From Luteibacter pinisoli (lineage in GTDB: Bacteria; Pseudomonadota; Gammaproteobacteria; Xanthomonadales; Rhodanobacteraceae): DNA of 64,000 nucleotides. Positions 61,668-64,000 of the stretch are shown here, piece by piece. Both the position numbers and the translations under genes were made by a program. Under the pieces are notes generated by a model. That model did not search any database. It was not told the origin of the DNA and saw nothing but the letters and a program-made list of their open reading frames with translations. Within the stretch, counting starts at the first letter, position 1, and the number at the start of each line of letters is the position of its first letter. Location of the stretch: the NCBI RefSeq assembly GCF_006385595.1, contig NZ_CP041046.1:3982501-4046500 (forward strand). Direction: 5' to 3'.

Positions 61668-64000
61668 TTAGAAGTGCTTGGTGAAGCCAACGCTCAGGGC
61701 GCTGGCCTGCACGTGGCTGGCGAACTGGCCCTGGTAATCCAGGTACAGGTTCCACGACGGGCCGGCCTGCGCCGTGATGCGTGCGCCGACGGTCGCCATG
61801 CCGCGGCCGGTCGGTTCACCACCCAGTGCGAACAACGTGCCGTCCTGGCTGGTGGTGTTCACCACCGGGCTGTTGCCGTTGCGGGTGTCGTAGCGATAGC
61901 CCACGTTGAACTGTGGGACGTAGCTGATGCCACCGGCCTCGAACGGACGCGTGAACGATACGACGGCATACGGCTGCAGCGTGTTGTACGTGCTGCGCGA
62001 GCCATCTACGCCAAACGACGATGCGAGCGGGCTGGTGCTGCCCACGGTTTCGCGGAAGCCGTCCAGGCGCTGGTGCTGGTACAGCGCACCCACCGCCGGC
62101 GTCACCTGCCACTGCGCCGCCGAGATCGGCCAGGCCGCCTGCAACGCCGCCGAGGTGATGCTGCCATCGGGGCTGCTCGTCGCCTGGCCGATACCGGTCT
62201 GGCGGGAGAGGCGATAGGTGGCCTGGGCCTGGTCGACCAGCGCCGAGACCACCAGCGAACCGGCGTTGACGAAGGCGTAGACGCCGCCATGGACGTTGTC
62301 CGCATGGCCGAAGCCGCCGTTGCGGTCGTTGCCGTTGATGCGATCGACGCCGGCCTCGAGGCCCACGTGCACGATGTCACCGGCGGCGAAGTCACTGCCC
62401 GCCTGCAGGCCAAAGGCCGTGCTGTTGAGGCCGTTGCTGCCGGTGATCTCGTTGCTGCTGCCGCTGTACTGCGCCCAGACGCCGGTGCCGCACGACGTCG
62501 CCACGGTGTTGGAGCGGGTCGCCCCGCCATGGCCGCACGAGGCGTCGTCCGGACGCAGCGTGGCATTGAGCACGGTGGTCATTGACTGCTGGCCGGCCAG
62601 GCTCGCCGCACGCATGAAGTTCGCATAGAGCGCACCGTCATGCGGTGCCACGACGACCGGGGCCGCCGGGGTCACCGGAGTCACAGGCGTCACGGGCGTC
62701 ACGGGCGTCACAGGCGTTACCGGCGTCGTCGGATCCGTCGGCGTAGCCGGCGTCGTCAGCGTCAGGTTGGCCTGCGTGCCCGTGTAGCTCACCGTCGGCG
62801 ACAAGGCCGTCGGCACCGAACCGCTGGACGTGGTGTTCGCAAACGTGCCGGTCAGCGCATTGGCCTGGACCAGCGTGTAGGTGCTGCTTGCGTAGGTGCC
62901 GGGCGCGTAGACGAGGCTCAGCGTACCGCCAAGGGTGGCCGAACCGTTCACGAGTAGCTGCGAGGCCTCGGTCGGGGTCACGTCGATCTGCAGCGTGGCA
63001 TCCGCGTTTTGCGTGTAGTTGCCGTTGATGGTCAGCACGCCGACCGAGCCGCCCGGCCAGACCATGCCATCGCTGGTGACATCACCGTTGATGGTGCCAT
63101 GGCCGCGCAGGGTGGCGCCGCTGTCAACGGTGACGTTGCTGCTGATCGACGCCGTGGCATGGGTGTCATCACCGACAGCGAGCGTACCGGCCTGCACCGT
63201 GGTCGCGCCGCTGTACGTGTTCACGCCATTGAGCAGCAGCGTGCCGGCGCCCGTCTGCGCGAGCGTACCCGTGCCGCTGATGACCGCGCCGTAGGTCACC
63301 GTGTCGGCGCGGTTGAACGACAGCGCACCGTTGTTCACCACGTCGCCCGCCACCATGCCGGTGACACCGTTGCTGCTGACCTGCAGCGAGCCGCCGTTGA
63401 TCGTGGTGGTGCCGGTGTAAGTGTTGTTGCCTGTGAGCACCAGGGTGCCCGCACCGTCCTTGGTCAGCGAACCATTGCCGCTGAGCACGCCGTTGTACGT
63501 GCCGGTCGCCGCCTGGTTGAAGGTGAGGTTTGCGGTAGCGCCGGTCGCCGGGGCAAAGGTGACATTGCCGACGATGCTGTCCGAGTTACCCACCAGCGAG
63601 CCGCCGCTGATCGTCCACGACTGGCTGGCGTTGCCCGTGCCCGTCAGCGTCCAGGTGCTGGTGCCGGCCTTTCCGAACACGTTGAAGCCCTGGATGGCCG
63701 CACTGCTGCCCACGGCGCCCGTGGTGCCGAGGTCGAAGCTCGCGTCGGTGCTGCCGCCGAGGGTGAGCATGTCGCCACCATTGGTGCTGCCGCTGGTGCT
63801 GACGACATTGCCGGTGAAGACCGCGCCGCCTTCGACGACGAGGGTGTTGCCACCGCCACTGAAACGGATGGCGTCGGCCTGCGTGCCATCCGCCGCGACA
63901 CCGCCAGCGATGGTGCCAGCGTTATCGACCGTGGACCCGCCGGTGGAGACGACGCCCACGCCGCCCACGGCCTGCGCGCCGAGATCGGTACCGCTGGCAC
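61668..64000 (-). CDS. Autotransporter outer-membrane beta-barrel protein, C-terminal part
   Basis: The frame runs in from the window edge; 777 residues are visible and the N-terminus is missing. The passenger consists of beta-helical autotransporter-associated repeats such as GSLTKDGAGTLVLTGNNTYTG and GTLAQTGAGTLLLNGVNTYSG, each rich in Thr, Gly and Asn. A linker of PVT repeats (encoded at 62671-62730) leads into the translocator domain (about the last 300 residues, from ALYANFMRAASLAGQQ), which ends in the barrel-typical SVGFTKHF with terminal Phe. Two cysteines occur in the barrel-proximal ASCGHGG / SCGTG region, unusual in a barrel. No cleavage site is evident. Type V secretion to the cell surface is expected. 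Confidence 0.93.
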   Translation of the reverse strand, partial: ASGTDLGAQAVGGVGVVSTGGSTVDNAGTIAGGVAADGTQADAIRFSGGGNTLVVEGGAVFTGNVVSTSGSTNGGDMLTLGGSTDASFDLGTTGAVGSSAAIQGFNVFGKAGTSTWTLTGTGNASQSWTISGGSLVGNSDSIVGNVTFAPATGATANLTFNQAATGTYNGVLSGNGSLTKDGAGTLVLTGNNTYTGTTTINGGSLQVSSNGVTGMVAGDVVNNGALSFNRADTVTYGAVISGTGTLAQTGAGTLLLNGVNTYSGATTVQAGTLAVGDDTHATASISSNVTVDSGATLRGHGTINGDVTSDGMVWPGGSVGVLTINGNYTQNADATLQIDVTPTEASQLLVNGSATLGGTLSLVYAPGTYASSTYTLVQANALTGTFANTTSSGSVPTALSPTVSYTGTQANLTLTTPATPTDPTTPVTPVTPVTPVTPVTPVTPAAPVVVAPHDGALYANFMRAASLAGQQSMTTVLNATLRPDDASCGHGGATRSNTVATSCGTGVWAQYSGSSNEITGSNGLNSTAFGLQAGSDFAAGDIVHVGLEAGVDRINGNDRNGGFGHADNVHGGVYAFVNAGSLVVSALVDQAQATYRLSRQTGIGQATSSPDGSITSAALQAAWPISAAQWQVTPAVGALYQHQRLDGFRETVGSTSPLASSFGVDGSRSTYNTLQPYAVVSFTRPFEAGGISYVPQFNVGYRYDTRNGNSPVVNTTSQDGTLFALGGEPTGRGMATVGARITAQAGPSWNLYLDYQGQFASHVQASALSVGFTKHF
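62671..62730. repeat. Tandem 9-bp repeats encoding a Pro-Val-Thr linker
   Basis: About six near-identical copies of GGCGTCACR-like nonamers encode successive PVT units between the passenger and the barrel of the autotransporter. Such repeats can change in copy number by slippage without shifting the frame. Confidence 0.8.

Noticed and set aside
62671..62730. CRISPR-like or satellite repeat
   Set aside because: It is an in-frame coding linker of the autotransporter.

Overview
The window is about 64 kb of GC-rich, gene-dense bacterial chromosome. No tRNA, rRNA, insertion sequence, prophage or CRISPR array is visible. Gene content and order suggest a gammaproteobacterium of the Lysobacterales (Xanthomonadales), most like Rhodanobacteraceae such as Luteibacter or Dyella. 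The pointers are rpoZ-spoT-ridA-recG, pcm-tolC-waaA, a pyrophosphate-type phosphofructokinase, a proton-pumping pyrophosphatase and a DUF4130-UdgX/radical-SAM pair. The taxon is inferred, since no marker RNA is present.

Layout. 1-5.5 kb: rubredoxin, thiE-hemL, an ArgD/AstC-type aminotransferase, then a 411-bp gap that looks like a sigma-54-dependent small RNA locus (enhancer palindrome, -24/-12 promoter, terminator) facing a sigma-54 activator gene. 5.7-9.1 kb: adk-mpl-LON-domain-SDR operon. 9.3-14.6 kb: PPi-phosphofructokinase, DUF4130-UdgX, its radical SAM partner, and a CodA-like deaminase with a changed active-site residue. 14.7-20.6 kb: two RcnB-like His/Asp-rich secreted proteins, H+-pyrophosphatase, an S9 peptidase and soluble pyrophosphatase. 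20.6-25 kb: DUF2333, a ferritin-like protein, thiC with a TPP riboswitch, and a TetR regulator. 25.4-34.7 kb: pcm, tolC, a secreted unknown, and a lipid A/LPS-core group (waaA, lpxL, DUF535, two glycosyltransferases, waaL). 34.8-42.6 kb: small zinc protein, YceI, RutE-like reductase, ELM1-like protein, recG, ridA, spoT, rpoZ. 42.7-47.8 kb: complete Mla phospholipid transport system, with mlaFEDCB translationally coupled to gmk and mlaA convergent. 47.9-64 kb: accessory region with two GYF-domain membrane proteins (one carrying a type IV pilin-like domain), AraC and LysR regulators, an SDR, a periplasmic acylase-amidohydrolase pair, an MFS exporter, a large sulfatase, an S1/P1-type nuclease, a GNAT protein and the C-terminal part of an autotransporter.

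How it fits together. Envelope biogenesis dominates: Mla, lipid A acylation, Kdo transfer, O-antigen ligation, TolC and an autotransporter. Pyrophosphate handling is a second theme, with one PPi-using enzyme and two PPi-hydrolysing enzymes within 11 kb. The best candidates for something undescribed are the sigma-54 small RNA locus, a MlaD with two tandem MCE domains, the GYF-membrane-pilin fusion, and an 11-bp-period CTTTC direct-repeat element found upstream of two unlinked envelope or secreted genes.
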